Origin: Pedobacter sp. AK013
Lineage (GTDB): Bacteria > Bacteroidota > Bacteroidia > Sphingobacteriales > Sphingobacteriaceae
Reading direction: 5' to 3'
Assembly (NCBI RefSeq): GCF_014205835.1
Contig: NZ_JACHCQ010000003.1
Span: 124,001 to 188,000 of the forward strand
Length of the DNA stretch: 64,000 nucleotides
Shown: piece by piece, positions 17,030 to 26,348 of the stretch
Numbering within the stretch: the first letter of the stretch is position 1
Layout: each line of letters opens with the position of its first letter
Translations under genes and position numbers: made by a program
Notes under the pieces: generated by a model
Databases searched by the model: none
Told to the model about the DNA's origin: nothing
Seen by the model: the letters and a program-made list of their open reading frames with translations, nothing else

Positions 17030-17977
17030 TTATTGATATCTCTTTCTTAGTAAATTCATCATGTAAACATTTATTGCCCATTGATCGGCAAGGGGTTGGC
17101 GCGTATAGGGCAAGGTAGGCATATAATCAGCCGGACCAAATTCGGTAAGAATGGTCATGCGTTCGCCGTTTTTCTTTTTACGTGTTATAACTTTGTCCCA
17201 CCAGGCGAGGTGCGCTTCTACCACTTTTGCCCATTCCGGTGCCCGGGGGTCGTTTACCTGTGGCCCTTCTGGGTGCCCAACCCTCGAGTGGATATGTTCT
17301 GTTTTTTCTAAAATAAAATCGATGGTTGGTTTCTGATCAGACAATAAACTTTCGTGCACATTGCACCAATGCGAAATATCTAAAGTAAATCTTAATTCTG
17401 GATTTTTCTCCGCAAAATTTTTGGCAACATGCGCTGCAAACATCATACGGCTACGGTGTGTCTCGTGATAAACCGGTATGCCAGACGATTTGCTTTTGGC
17501 TGTTGCGTAATCAATAATCTGTTTGTTTTCTTCGTAACTGAAATAATCTTTTCCAGAATGGCAATTAATGTAAACAGGTTTTTGATAAGTATTGGCACAA
17601 ATAGCATCTAAACTTTTTTTGAAAGAAGCTAAGTGCTCAGTTATGTTCGACTGTGAGCCGGCGCATAAAAATCCAATTTCTAGTTTATATTTCTTAACCG
17701 CATCAAAAAGTTCTTTTATCGCTTTATCTTCACCTGGCCACCATACTTCAATACCTTCATAGCCTTCTTTTTTTGCTGCTGCACAAAATTCATCTCTTGT
17801 ACCTCCAAAACCCCAATCGGTTTGCATAAATAATAATTCGTATCCTGCTTTAGCTTTTATACTCTTAACTGGGATAGCGCTAATATTTTGTGTTGGCGCC
17901 AACATTGAAGCCGCCGTTACGACCGCTGTATTTTGTAAAAATTTTCTTCTTGTTTGGTTCATTGGTTTACTTGTCAT
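17030..17977 (-). CDS. Tat-exported sugar phosphate isomerase/epimerase-like TIM-barrel protein
   Basis: The N-terminus has a twin-arginine signal (T-R-R-K-F-L-Q, then an Ala-rich core). The mature part resembles the xylose isomerase-like TIM barrel (AP_endonuc_2 fold): G-Y-E-G-I-E-V-W-W, Y-I-N-C-H-S-G, V-Y-H-E-T-H-R, L-D-I-S-H-W, and I-L-T-E-F-G-P contain the expected metal-binding Glu, His and Asp residues. It would act in the periplasm on a sugar or keto-sugar. It sits between a DUF1501 gene and the DUF2231/cytochrome gene in one operon, which suggests it isomerises an oxidised product of that set. Confidence 0.85.
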   Translation of the reverse strand: MTSKPMNQTRRKFLQNTAVVTAASMLAPTQNISAIPVKSIKAKAGYELLFMQTDWGFGGTRDEFCAAAKKEGYEGIEVWWPGEDKAIKELFDAVKKYKLEIGFLCAGSQSNITEHLASFKKSLDAICANTYQKPVYINCHSGKDYFSYEENKQIIDYATAKSKSSGIPVYHETHRSRMMFAAHVAKNFAEKNPELRFTLDISHWCNVHESLLSDQKPTIDFILEKTEHIHSRVGHPEGPQVNDPRAPEWAKVVEAHLAWWDKVITRKKKNGERMTILTEFGPADYMPTLPYTRQPLADQWAINVYMMNLLRKRYQ

Positions 17978-18053
17978 TAGTTGATTGGTTCATCCTTCAC
18001 ATCCAATTGCTTATTGAATTTTGACTATTGGTAGTTCTTCTACTGTTATCGCT

Positions 18054-19565
18054 TTAAGCCACAATCTCTGATATCACTTTACCTGCCACATCAGTTAACC
18101 TAAACGGCCGTCCCTGGAAAGGATACGTAAATTGCTCATGATCAAAGCCCAGCTGATTTAAAATAGTAGCCTGAATATCGAAAGCATCAACCTTTCCACT
18201 CACAGCACTGTAACCAATTTCGTCTGTTTCGCCGTGTGTAAATCCTTTTTTTATACCTCCGCCAGCCATCCATATGGTAAATGCTTCGGTATGATGATCT
18301 CTGCCTTTAAATGGATTTTGAATACCATTTCTGTTTTCCATCATTGGCGTACGTCCAAATTCGCCGCCCCAAACCACCAGGGTTTCTTCTAATAAACCAC
18401 GTTGTTTTAAATCGAGTAATAAAGCTGTAATTGGCCTGTCTATGGTTCTGCATTTATTCTTCAGTCCGATGTTAAGTGAGTTGTTCGGATTATCGCCGTG
18501 CGCATCCCATCCCCAATCGAATAACTGCACATAACGTACCCCTTTTTCTACCAGTTTACGGGCAAGTAATACATTATTGGCAAAACAAGCCTTACCTGGT
18601 TGTGTACCGTACATTTCATGAATGTAAGCAGGTTCATCATTGATATTCATCACCTCTGGTGCTGATATCTGCATGCGGTAAGCCATTTCATATTGAGCAA
18701 TGCGTGATAAAATCTCAGGATCGTTATACTCTTGATATTGTTGCTCATTGGCTTTATTAATGGCTTCGATAGATGCTTTTCTTAAATCCCTGTTCATCCC
18801 ATCCGGATCTTTTATAAACAGTACCGGATCTCCCTCACTTCTACATTGTACACCTTGATAAACAGAGGGTAAGAAACCACTCCCCCAAACACTCTTCCCG
18901 GCATCAGGGAAACTACCGCCACTGGTAAGCACTACATATCCAGGTAAATTTTGGTTTTCTGAGCCCAAACCATAGGTTACCCAACTTCCCATACTTGGTC
19001 TGCCCAATCGCGGTGAACCTGTATGTACCAACAGCTGCGCCGGAGCATGGTTAAATTGATCTGTTTTTACAGCTTTCAAAAAGCTTACCTCATCTACCAT
19101 GGTAGAAAAATGAGGTAAATTATCACTCACCAAGGCACCAGATTGGCCATATTTGGCAAAATTGGCCTGTGGACCCAGCATTTTAGGCACCCCTGTTATA
19201 AAAGCAAATTTTTTCCCAGCGAGTAACGATGGAGGGCAATCCTGACCGTCCATTTTCATTAGCTCTGGTTTAAAATCAAACAATTCTAATTGAGATGGAG
19301 CGCCTGCCATGTGCAAATAAATTACGCTTCGGGCCTTACCCACAAGTGGGGGCGATTTTGGCAGTAATGGATGTGCAGGATCGTAAGCGATTTTGGTTTG
19401 TGGACTCGAAAAAAGATGACCACAGCTACCCAATAATGAACCCATTGCTAAAGCACCCAAACCCATCGCACTTTCTTTTAAAAAGTGCCGCCTGGAGTGC
19501 AGGCGCGCATTTGCTTCTTGTGCCTCTTTAACTAACCGATGTGCATTTAATTCGTCCCTTGTCAT
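18054..19565 (-). CDS. Tat-exported DUF1501 family protein
   Basis: DUF1501 proteins have an alkaline-phosphatase/sulfatase-like fold and are usually encoded next to DUF1549/DUF1553 cytochrome proteins in Planctomycetes, Verrucomicrobia and some Bacteroidota. Here residues 25-50 hold a Tat signal (S-R-R-H-F-L-K, then G-A-L-A-M-G-S-L-L-G-S-C), possibly also a lipobox. Later motifs include Y-L-H-M-A-G-A-P-S-Q-L-E, F-D-W-G-W-D-A-H-G-D-N, and W-G-G-E-F-G-R-T-P. Full length is 503 residues. It starts 12 bases after the upstream DUF1549 gene ends, so the two are cotranscribed. The activity is not established. Confidence 0.88.
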   Translation of the reverse strand: MTRDELNAHRLVKEAQEANARLHSRRHFLKESAMGLGALAMGSLLGSCGHLFSSPQTKIAYDPAHPLLPKSPPLVGKARSVIYLHMAGAPSQLELFDFKPELMKMDGQDCPPSLLAGKKFAFITGVPKMLGPQANFAKYGQSGALVSDNLPHFSTMVDEVSFLKAVKTDQFNHAPAQLLVHTGSPRLGRPSMGSWVTYGLGSENQNLPGYVVLTSGGSFPDAGKSVWGSGFLPSVYQGVQCRSEGDPVLFIKDPDGMNRDLRKASIEAINKANEQQYQEYNDPEILSRIAQYEMAYRMQISAPEVMNINDEPAYIHEMYGTQPGKACFANNVLLARKLVEKGVRYVQLFDWGWDAHGDNPNNSLNIGLKNKCRTIDRPITALLLDLKQRGLLEETLVVWGGEFGRTPMMENRNGIQNPFKGRDHHTEAFTIWMAGGGIKKGFTHGETDEIGYSAVSGKVDAFDIQATILNQLGFDHEQFTYPFQGRPFRLTDVAGKVISEIVA

Positions 19566-19576
19566 AACCGATTAAA

Positions 19577-22315
19577 TCAATTTTTGGTAATCACTTCGTC
19601 CAGATTAAGCATGGCATTGGCTACCAGTACCATTGCTGCCTCTTCTGGCTTATATTTCTTCTGTTTATCGCCCATAAATGCCGATACACTTGCTGAATTT
19701 TTTCTAAACTCATCAAAAGCTTTAGCATATAGATCTTCAAATACCTTTAATCTATTTGGAGGAATGGTTTTATATAAGATCAATTCATAGCCCTTAGCAA
19801 TTTTAGATTTGCTGGTATTTCCCCCTATTTTTTCTATGCGTACCGCCAGTTTTCTGGCTAAATCGATATAAACACTATCATTTAAGGTTACCAAAGCCTG
19901 TAAAGGGGTATTAGTGCGGATACGCCTTGGGCTGCAAACTACCCGCGATGCGCCATCAAAAGCAATAGCTGATGGATATGGGGCTGTTCTTTTCCAGTAG
20001 GTATAAATTCCCCTGCGGTATTGTTCTTCTCCTCCACTTAACACCCACTTGGCTCCATTATAAGGCGAGAACCAAATCCCTTCGGGTTGCCAAGGCATTA
20101 CCGGCGGTCCGTACATTTTACTACTTAATACACCGCAAACTGCCAGGCTCTGATCTCTTATTTGTTCTGCACTTAATCTAACCCGCGAGCCCCTGGCGTA
20201 AAACTTATTAAACAGATCTTTTTCTTTCAGTTCTTCTGTTACCTTACTATCTTGCCTGTAAGTAGCCATCATTACCAGTTCCTTTAACATTTTTTTAACG
20301 CTCCAGTTGTATTTGTACATAAACTGATAGGCCATAAAATCTAAAAGTTCTTGGTGGGTAGGCGCCATTCCCTGCGTTCCCATATCTTCTAAAGTTTCTA
20401 CCAATCCTGCTCCGTACAACTGTTCCCACAGCCTGTTTACCATTGTTCTGGATACGAGCGGGTTTCTTTTATCGGTAAGCCACATGGCTAAACCCATCCT
20501 GTTATCAGGTGCATTTTTAGGCATGGCAAAAGCTAAAGAATTAGGTACACCAACTTTAACCTCTTTACCTTTCGAGGTCCATGCACCACGCTCAAACACA
20601 TAATTTTTGCGTTGCATACTCAATGGATTTTCGACCATAACCGGTGTGGTTGGCACCTTTGCATTCATTAAATCAGTAAATCTTTTTTTATTTGCCAAAT
20701 ATTCTGGTTTGCCTTTTCCAGGAAACTGTTTAGTAAAATAAAACCAATCGAAGTACACCATAAATTCGTCGGGATTTTTTACCGATGGGTTGGTGTACTT
20801 TAAATACACATCTTTTACACCGCTTTGTTTCGCAAAATCTATTTCTACATTTTCATAACCTTTAGTTTGGGCCAGTTTCCACGATTTTACAACAGGGCCA
20901 TTGGGTGAACCTAAATGTAAACTCATTATGCCATCAGGTTTACTGCAGTTGTAGCGCAAAATCAACTGATCAATATGATTAAGGTCTACTGATTTTAATC
21001 TTGCTGTAGAAGTATTCTTAAAAAATAAAGCAATGTTATTGTTCCCGATTACTGAATTCACCAATTGATCGGCTGTTGTAGAGTTTATTGCCGGCTGACC
21101 GGTTTTTAAGAATAAATTAACTTCGGCAGCCCTTTCTTTACCCGCAACAGTGTTAACCCAGCTGGTTAAATGATTAAGTTCGTTTTTAAGGCTATCATTA
21201 AAATCTTTAAGCAGTGGGTATTCTGCAGTAACATCTTCATCCCTCGTATTGTTAAAATACGACATGAATTTATAATACTCATCATGTTTAAAGGGGTCGT
21301 ATGGGTGGCTATGGCATTGTACGCAAGAAAAAGTTGTACTCATTAACCCTTCCCAGGTGGCATTTACACGATCTAAAACTGCCGCCGTTCTAAACTCTTC
21401 ATTATTAGTTCCCCCCTCATCGTTGGTTGGCGTATTTCTGCTAAAAGCGGTGGCAATATATTGGGCATCAGTTGGGTTTGGAAATAAATCTCCAGCAATC
21501 TGATCGGCAACAAATTGATCATAGGGCATATCACGGTTAAAGGCCTTAATCACCCAGTCGCGATAGCTCCAGATATTTCGGTTAGGATCACTTTCGTAAC
21601 CTTTGGTATCAGCATAACGTGCTATATCAAGCCACATCGATGCCCAGCGCTCACCAAATTTTGGCGAAGCCAGCAAACTATCAACCAGCACATTGTAAGC
21701 TGCCTGCTCATCTTTGCTGTTCAAATAAGATTTGGCCAGCCTGTCTGAAGGATAAGTACCAATTAAATCTAAACTTACTCTCCTCAATAAGGTAGCCTTA
21801 TCAGCAGTTTTAGAAGGTTCGAGTTTATTCTCTTCAAGCTTTGCGAAAATAAATTTATCCAGATCGTTGCGTACCCAATTATTATCTACATCTGGCAATT
21901 CAGTCGGTTTTACACTTACATAAGCCCAATGGTTACCCCATTTTGCACCTTGTTTTATCCAACCGCTAAGAATATCAATCTCATCATTACTTAATGCAGG
22001 ATGTTTATACGGCATCCTTTCTTCAGGATCGTTAGATTTTAAACGCTTGATAAATTCACTATCATCGGGATTACCTGGAATAATTGCCGGTTTGCCACTT
22101 TTGGTTTTAGCCAAAGCCTCTTCCCTAAACAATACACTAAAACCACCTTGTTGTTTAACCCCGCCGTGACAGGAGATACATTTTTTATTCAAAATAGGTT
22201 TGACCTGCGCGTTGAAATCAATCTGCTTCTCGGATGATAAAAGTGAAAAAGCAATTAAACTTATAACAATTAGCGTGAAGCCAGATGCAAATAATATCTT
22301 CTTTTTCAATAACAT
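19577..22315 (-). CDS. PSCyt1-DUF1549-DUF1553 periplasmic cytochrome protein
   Basis: This 912-residue exported protein has an N-terminal membrane anchor or signal (residues 4-27) and a PSCyt1 domain with heme site C-I-S-C-H (46-50). DUF1549 follows, with a second C-V-Q-C-H motif in the signature S-C-V-Q-C-H-S-H-P-Y-D-P-F. A carbohydrate-binding-like region lies near residues 480-560, and the C-terminal DUF1553 has N-R-L-W-E-Q-L-Y-G and R-R-I-R-T-N-T-P-L-Q-A-L. The family is known by domain only. It is the first gene of the set and faces an AraC regulator, so it is probably induced by a specific carbohydrate. A role in sugar oxidation is inference. Confidence 0.88.
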   Translation of the reverse strand: MLLKKKILFASGFTLIVISLIAFSLLSSEKQIDFNAQVKPILNKKCISCHGGVKQQGGFSVLFREEALAKTKSGKPAIIPGNPDDSEFIKRLKSNDPEERMPYKHPALSNDEIDILSGWIKQGAKWGNHWAYVSVKPTELPDVDNNWVRNDLDKFIFAKLEENKLEPSKTADKATLLRRVSLDLIGTYPSDRLAKSYLNSKDEQAAYNVLVDSLLASPKFGERWASMWLDIARYADTKGYESDPNRNIWSYRDWVIKAFNRDMPYDQFVADQIAGDLFPNPTDAQYIATAFSRNTPTNDEGGTNNEEFRTAAVLDRVNATWEGLMSTTFSCVQCHSHPYDPFKHDEYYKFMSYFNNTRDEDVTAEYPLLKDFNDSLKNELNHLTSWVNTVAGKERAAEVNLFLKTGQPAINSTTADQLVNSVIGNNNIALFFKNTSTARLKSVDLNHIDQLILRYNCSKPDGIMSLHLGSPNGPVVKSWKLAQTKGYENVEIDFAKQSGVKDVYLKYTNPSVKNPDEFMVYFDWFYFTKQFPGKGKPEYLANKKRFTDLMNAKVPTTPVMVENPLSMQRKNYVFERGAWTSKGKEVKVGVPNSLAFAMPKNAPDNRMGLAMWLTDKRNPLVSRTMVNRLWEQLYGAGLVETLEDMGTQGMAPTHQELLDFMAYQFMYKYNWSVKKMLKELVMMATYRQDSKVTEELKEKDLFNKFYARGSRVRLSAEQIRDQSLAVCGVLSSKMYGPPVMPWQPEGIWFSPYNGAKWVLSGGEEQYRRGIYTYWKRTAPYPSAIAFDGASRVVCSPRRIRTNTPLQALVTLNDSVYIDLARKLAVRIEKIGGNTSKSKIAKGYELILYKTIPPNRLKVFEDLYAKAFDEFRKNSASVSAFMGDKQKKYKPEEAAMVLVANAMLNLDEVITKN

Positions 22316-22356
22316 TTTGGTTAGAATAAATTTAAGCTAATTTTTAGCGCTCGTAA

Positions 22357-22368
22357 TTTGTATACAAA
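22357..22368. promoter_or_regulatory. Perfect 12-base palindrome between divergent operons
   Basis: TTTGTATACAAA lies 42 bases upstream of the DUF1549 gene start, in the spacer shared with the AraC-family gene. It could be an operator, or chance in AT-rich DNA; AraC proteins more often use direct repeats. Confidence 0.3.
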
Positions 22369-22534
22369 AGTTAAACGCAGCTAAACATTTATCAAATTAC
22401 AACAGAAGCAATGATTAGATTAAATTGATAAGATTTTGCCTCCATTAAACCAAAGATGAAGAAAAAAATAAAACACAAAAATGCATTAACTTGCTCAAAA
22501 AATGGATTATCTTACTTTTTATTAAGAATTAACA

Positions 22535-23419
22535 ATGGAGAAACGCCAAGTAGGACAGAAAAATAGTTTCGATTTTCAAAAAGCCTTAATCATCCCCAGG
22601 AATGTGCTTATAAAACAGTGTACTAAAAATGAAATCATAAACAATTTATTTATTACCGATATTGGCTATTACCGTAAGGCATTGAATCACTATATAAAAA
22701 GGAATAATGGTGCGGAACAGCATATTCTGATTTATTGCGTAGAAGGAAAGGGAAACGTAGAATTTCACGATACCAACTATCATGCTGAAGCGGGTAATTT
22801 CATTATTATTCCAAAAGAAACGGCACATACCTACCAAGCCAACCCCATGCTACCATGGACTATTTATTGGTTCCATTTTTCAGGAACAGGTGCCGATCAA
22901 CTGGTTGCTTCGTTACAGAATTATAAGGCCTATGCGGGTTTTAGCGAAGAACGGAACATATTATTCGAAACTATTTACAACCGATTAGAAAGAGGTTTTA
23001 GTAGAGAAAATATAATTTATGCCAATTTATGTTTCCACCAATACATTGCTGAAGTTGTTTATACCGATAAATATCTCATTAACGATAAAATTATGGAACC
23101 TGATAAAGTTGAGGAGCTTATAGATTTTATGCGGAAAAATATTGAAAAGATGCTTAGTTTAAAGGAAATGGCCTTGGCTGTTTACCTTTCACCTTCCTAT
23201 TTATCGGCTATTTTCAAAAAGAAAACCGGAACCTCACCTATCGATTACTTCAACCAGCTCAAAATTCAGAAAACAACACAGTATTTACTTTTTACCAACC
23301 TGCGAATTAACGAAATTGCACAAAAGATCGGCATTAAGGATCCTTATTACTTTAGTCGGTTATTTTCGAGCATCATGGGCATTTCGCCAAAACAATACCG
23401 AGACAATAGGTTTAATTAG
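22535..23419 (+). CDS. AraC-family transcriptional regulator with cupin-like sensor domain
   Basis: The protein has 294 residues. The N-terminal half resembles the AraC ligand-binding cupin (H-I-L-I-Y-C-V-E-G-K-G, then G-N-F-I-I-I-P-K-E-T-A-H-T-Y). The C-terminal 100 residues hold two helix-turn-helix units (L-S-L-K-E-M-A-L-A-V-Y-L-S-P-S-Y-L and I-N-E-I-A-Q-K-I-G-I-K-D-P-Y-Y-F-S-R-L-F), ending in the family pattern S-P-K-Q-Y-R. It would bind a sugar-like ligand and activate a nearby operon. Its divergent position next to the DUF1549/DUF1501 set makes that the likely target. Confidence 0.92.
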   Translation: MEKRQVGQKNSFDFQKALIIPRNVLIKQCTKNEIINNLFITDIGYYRKALNHYIKRNNGAEQHILIYCVEGKGNVEFHDTNYHAEAGNFIIIPKETAHTYQANPMLPWTIYWFHFSGTGADQLVASLQNYKAYAGFSEERNILFETIYNRLERGFSRENIIYANLCFHQYIAEVVYTDKYLINDKIMEPDKVEELIDFMRKNIEKMLSLKEMALAVYLSPSYLSAIFKKKTGTSPIDYFNQLKIQKTTQYLLFTNLRINEIAQKIGIKDPYYFSRLFSSIMGISPKQYRDNRFN

Positions 23420-23436
23420 TTAGATGGCTTGGAGTG

Positions 23437-23468
23437 CTGGCAGGAGATAACATCTGCCAGAATTTTTG
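23437..23468 (+). terminator. Terminator after the AraC-family gene
   Basis: CTGGCAG (23437-23443) pairs with CTGCCAG (23454-23460), followed by AATTTTTG. It lies 18 bases after the stop. Confidence 0.7.
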
Positions 23469-23498
23469 TGTTATATTTATTGTTAAAACATCCTTACC

Positions 23499-23522
23499 GT
23501 GTCAGATAGAAATATCTAACAC
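23499..23522. repeat. Short inverted repeat between convergent genes
   Basis: GTGTCAGATA and TATCTAACAC form a 10-base stem with one mismatch and a four-base loop, next to the stop of the MutS-like gene. It resembles the CAGATG/CATCTG repeat at 36,384-36,426. Confidence 0.4.
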
Positions 23523-23526
23523 CAAA

Positions 23527-25341
23527 TTAATCTAAAGTTAAACCAATTTCCTTCAATAAGATTGCGGCATTAAAAGTCTTACATGGTCCTAACTTTAGTA
23601 AATAATCAAATTTCATCTCGCCTGCGGTAATCTGGATATCGAAATGAAAATTACGAAGGGCTTCAGGATAATCAACAATCAGGTCTGCTAATTGTAAATC
23701 GTGGGTAGCAAAAAGTGCGGGTGTTTTTTCGGTAATGAGCTTCTGTACAAAAACCTTCGACCCTAAATATTTATCCCGGCTGTTTGTACCGCGCAGCATT
23801 TCATCAATCAATACAAAAGTATCTTTGTCTTTAACCACATTATCCAAGATCATTTTTAGCCGGTTGAGCTCGGCCTTAAAAGTAGAGGTACTTTCATTCA
23901 GCGAATCTTTAATCCGCATATAGGTGTTAATCGAAAAAACAGATAATTGCATCGTTTCTGCACAAACAGTTGCACCTGCATAGGCCAGTACCATATTAAT
24001 CCCCAAAGTACGCAGAAAGGTACTTTTACCTGCCATGTTAGAGCCCGTTACAATATCTACGGTTGGTTTTGCTGCTAAATGAAAATCATTGCTTACCCTT
24101 AAGTTCTCGTTTATGAGTGGATGGCCAATTTGAGTCCCAGACAATGAAAACCCATCTGATAGTACCGGGAAAACCCAATCTGGTTGATTGTAAGCTGTTG
24201 TAGCCAATGAGATCAGTTCTTCAAAATCGCCCAGATGATCGAGAGCAGAAATTACATCCTCAGATGAGGATTTATACCAGATATCGAGGTTGATACAACA
24301 TTTTAAATCCCAAAGCAAAAGGGCATTTAGTACTCCCCCCACAATGATATTCAATCGGGCATCAAAATTTTCGATAATCTTGGTAAGGCCTTTAATTTCT
24401 TTGCTTACCGGGATTTTCGAATCGAGCAAATCTAATGTATAGCTGCTTTTCCAACTTTGATTTTCTGTCCATAAAATAGCACTGGCGTAGCCGTTAAGCA
24501 AGCTGGAACTTCCACCAAAGCTATAAAATACCTTGTTGATCTTTGAGCCCAATAATACATTCCATCCGATATGGATCACAACTAAAAGTGCCAATACTTT
24601 CCAAAAAGCACCACTAATCAGCAGCGCTGCTAAAATTAAAACAATAGAAATATAAGGCACTAATTTCACGTAAAACCTTAAAAATTTACGCTTTACAAAT
24701 TCCAGTTGCGCACCTAATTGGTGTTTAAGCTGTATTTTAATCTGTTCTATTTTATCAGGATCATAACCATGTAGATTAGCCCTAAAACTATAAGTCTCTG
24801 CTATCTTATCTCTTATTTCTTTTATGGCTTCCTGACGGCGTAATATCTTATCACTTGTCGGTTTTTCTGCAAAATTTTTGGCCAGGAGCTTATTTCCACT
24901 TTTGGTACTACAACGGTTAATTAAGGCAAACAGCGATGAGGCACCAAAAATATCAAGGTCGGAAGTATAAGGATGCAGTTCAGATTCGAAAGCTTTACCA
25001 TGGTCGTACCCGTTAGCTGCACCATTTAAAATGTTCCATTCGTTCTGATAAACCCATAAAAGCTGTTTTTTATAATCGATTTCACGATCGAGCTGGCTTT
25101 GTCTGCGAACCACAAAGGCGAAGGCAATAACCGGCAGTAATAAACAAATTTGAATTAATGTACGCAGGCTGTCATCTGCTGAGCGCAGCAACAACACAAA
25201 AAATAAAATTTCGGCCAAGAACAAACCGATGCGGAGCAACGAAAGTTGATCGATCAGCTTTTTTGTTTGATCTATATCTGCAGTAACCTGTTTAATTTTT
25301 TGGTCGTAATCGGCTATTATTTCTGTTTGTTTTTTTAACAT
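23527..25341 (-). CDS. Membrane-anchored MutS-like ATPase
   Basis: Only the MutS clamp/connector and ATPase parts are present in this 604-residue protein. The Walker A motif is T-G-S-N-M-A-G-K-S-T (432-441), then F-V-L-I-D-E-M-L-R-G-T-N-S (Walker B and signature) and L-F-A-T-H-D. Unlike true MutS, the N-terminus has a coiled coil and two membrane helices (about 35-52 and 62-80), with another pair at 228-265. The mismatch-binding F-x-E domain is absent. The family is common in Bacteroidota, but its function is unknown; a role in mismatch repair is doubtful because the protein sits in the membrane. Confidence 0.85.
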   Translation of the reverse strand: MLKKQTEIIADYDQKIKQVTADIDQTKKLIDQLSLLRIGLFLAEILFFVLLLRSADDSLRTLIQICLLLPVIAFAFVVRRQSQLDREIDYKKQLLWVYQNEWNILNGAANGYDHGKAFESELHPYTSDLDIFGASSLFALINRCSTKSGNKLLAKNFAEKPTSDKILRRQEAIKEIRDKIAETYSFRANLHGYDPDKIEQIKIQLKHQLGAQLEFVKRKFLRFYVKLVPYISIVLILAALLISGAFWKVLALLVVIHIGWNVLLGSKINKVFYSFGGSSSLLNGYASAILWTENQSWKSSYTLDLLDSKIPVSKEIKGLTKIIENFDARLNIIVGGVLNALLLWDLKCCINLDIWYKSSSEDVISALDHLGDFEELISLATTAYNQPDWVFPVLSDGFSLSGTQIGHPLINENLRVSNDFHLAAKPTVDIVTGSNMAGKSTFLRTLGINMVLAYAGATVCAETMQLSVFSINTYMRIKDSLNESTSTFKAELNRLKMILDNVVKDKDTFVLIDEMLRGTNSRDKYLGSKVFVQKLITEKTPALFATHDLQLADLIVDYPEALRNFHFDIQITAGEMKFDYLLKLGPCKTFNAAILLKEIGLTLD

Positions 25342-25507
25342 GATCCATCTTAATGTGATAATATTTCCAAAGGTATCAGAACCAACAAATAAATTGTTTT
25401 TAACTTTCTTTTTTTTTCAAAAAATCAGCACAGGGTGTGATATGGTTCAGTAAAGTAAGTTAAACATGATATATCAATAAGGTAATAAATACGAATTAAA
25501 ACCGAAG

Positions 25508-25541
25508 CTTCATCGGACTTTCATCGGACCTCCATCGGATA
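25508..25541. repeat. Three tandem CATCGGA units
   Basis: CATCGGAC, CATCGGAC and CATCGGAT follow one another with a period of 10-11 bases, about 90 bases upstream of the DUF6266 gene. One helical turn per unit suggests a protein-binding array, though the function is unknown. Confidence 0.4.
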
Positions 25542-25630
25542 AATCAGGTTTTAATCCGTTAAAAGTACGCATCTAGTTTGCTTATAATTAACAGATTATG
25601 TAAATTAGATCAATACAAGTATTTCATGTT

Positions 25631-26263
25631 ATGGCAAGATTAAAAGATGGTGCCTTAGGCGGTTTTTCCGGAAAAGTGGGGTCTGTAATTGGTTACAGCT
25701 ATCGGAATAAAGACTATATCAGGAGCGTACCTACCCAATCTAAAAAAGCGCCCACGTTAAAGCAACTGGCCAGCAGGGCCCGGTTTAAATTCTTTAACGA
25801 ATGGAGAAATCCCTTATCTGGTTTTTTCAACGTTACCTTTAAAAATCAAAGTGGTGCACATTCGGCGCAAAATGCAGCACACCGATTAAACAAGGAGATT
25901 ATAACAGGGGTATACCCGGATTTTGCGATCGATTATAGTAAAGTAATTATTAGCAAAGGTGCGCTGCCGCCAGTACTCGACTTGCAGATGCGGCATGAAA
26001 ACGAAATGTTACATTTTACTTGGCAGCCAAACCTTATTGCTCCTGCTCTGGGTACCGATTTAATGGCCATACTGGTTTGCCATAGCAACAATTTAAATTT
26101 CTTTCAGGCCAGCTTAAATGCGGCAGAGCGCCACAGTAGTAAGTGTGCTTTTAAATTGGATGATACATCCCGGGGCGAGAAAATAGAGATTTATGCTACC
26201 TTTTTATCGAATGACCGCGAAAGGGCCTGCAATAGCCAGTATATGGGCAGCATTGAATTTTAG
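25631..26263 (+). CDS. DUF6266 family protein
   Basis: This 210-residue protein starts M-A-R-L-K-D-G-A-L-G-G-F-S-G-K-V-G, the hallmark of a family abundant in Pedobacter and relatives (DUF6266). No signal peptide or membrane helix is seen. The middle has S-K-K-A-P-T-L-K-Q-L-A-S-R-A-R-F and the C-terminal half looks like a beta-sandwich. Members often occur in several divergent copies per genome; their role is unknown. It is monocistronic with a CATCGGA repeat array upstream. Confidence 0.8.
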   Translation: MARLKDGALGGFSGKVGSVIGYSYRNKDYIRSVPTQSKKAPTLKQLASRARFKFFNEWRNPLSGFFNVTFKNQSGAHSAQNAAHRLNKEIITGVYPDFAIDYSKVIISKGALPPVLDLQMRHENEMLHFTWQPNLIAPALGTDLMAILVCHSNNLNFFQASLNAAERHSSKCAFKLDDTSRGEKIEIYATFLSNDRERACNSQYMGSIEF

Positions 26264-26308
26264 TTACACTGTTTTTTTATTTAGCCAATGAATACCTAAC
26301 AATTTATC

Positions 26309-26316
26309 TAAGTTTG
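26309..26316 (+). promoter_or_regulatory. Putative -7 element of the rlmH promoter
   Basis: TAAGTTTG matches TAnnTTTG exactly and lies 32 bases before the rlmH ATG. No clear -33 TTG box is visible. Confidence 0.4.
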
Positions 26317-26348
26317 AAACTCCAAAGCTTAAAAATAAAGGAATATAA

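Noticed and set aside
25508..25541. CRISPR-like array
   Set aside because: Units are only 8-11 bases, without spacers or cas genes.
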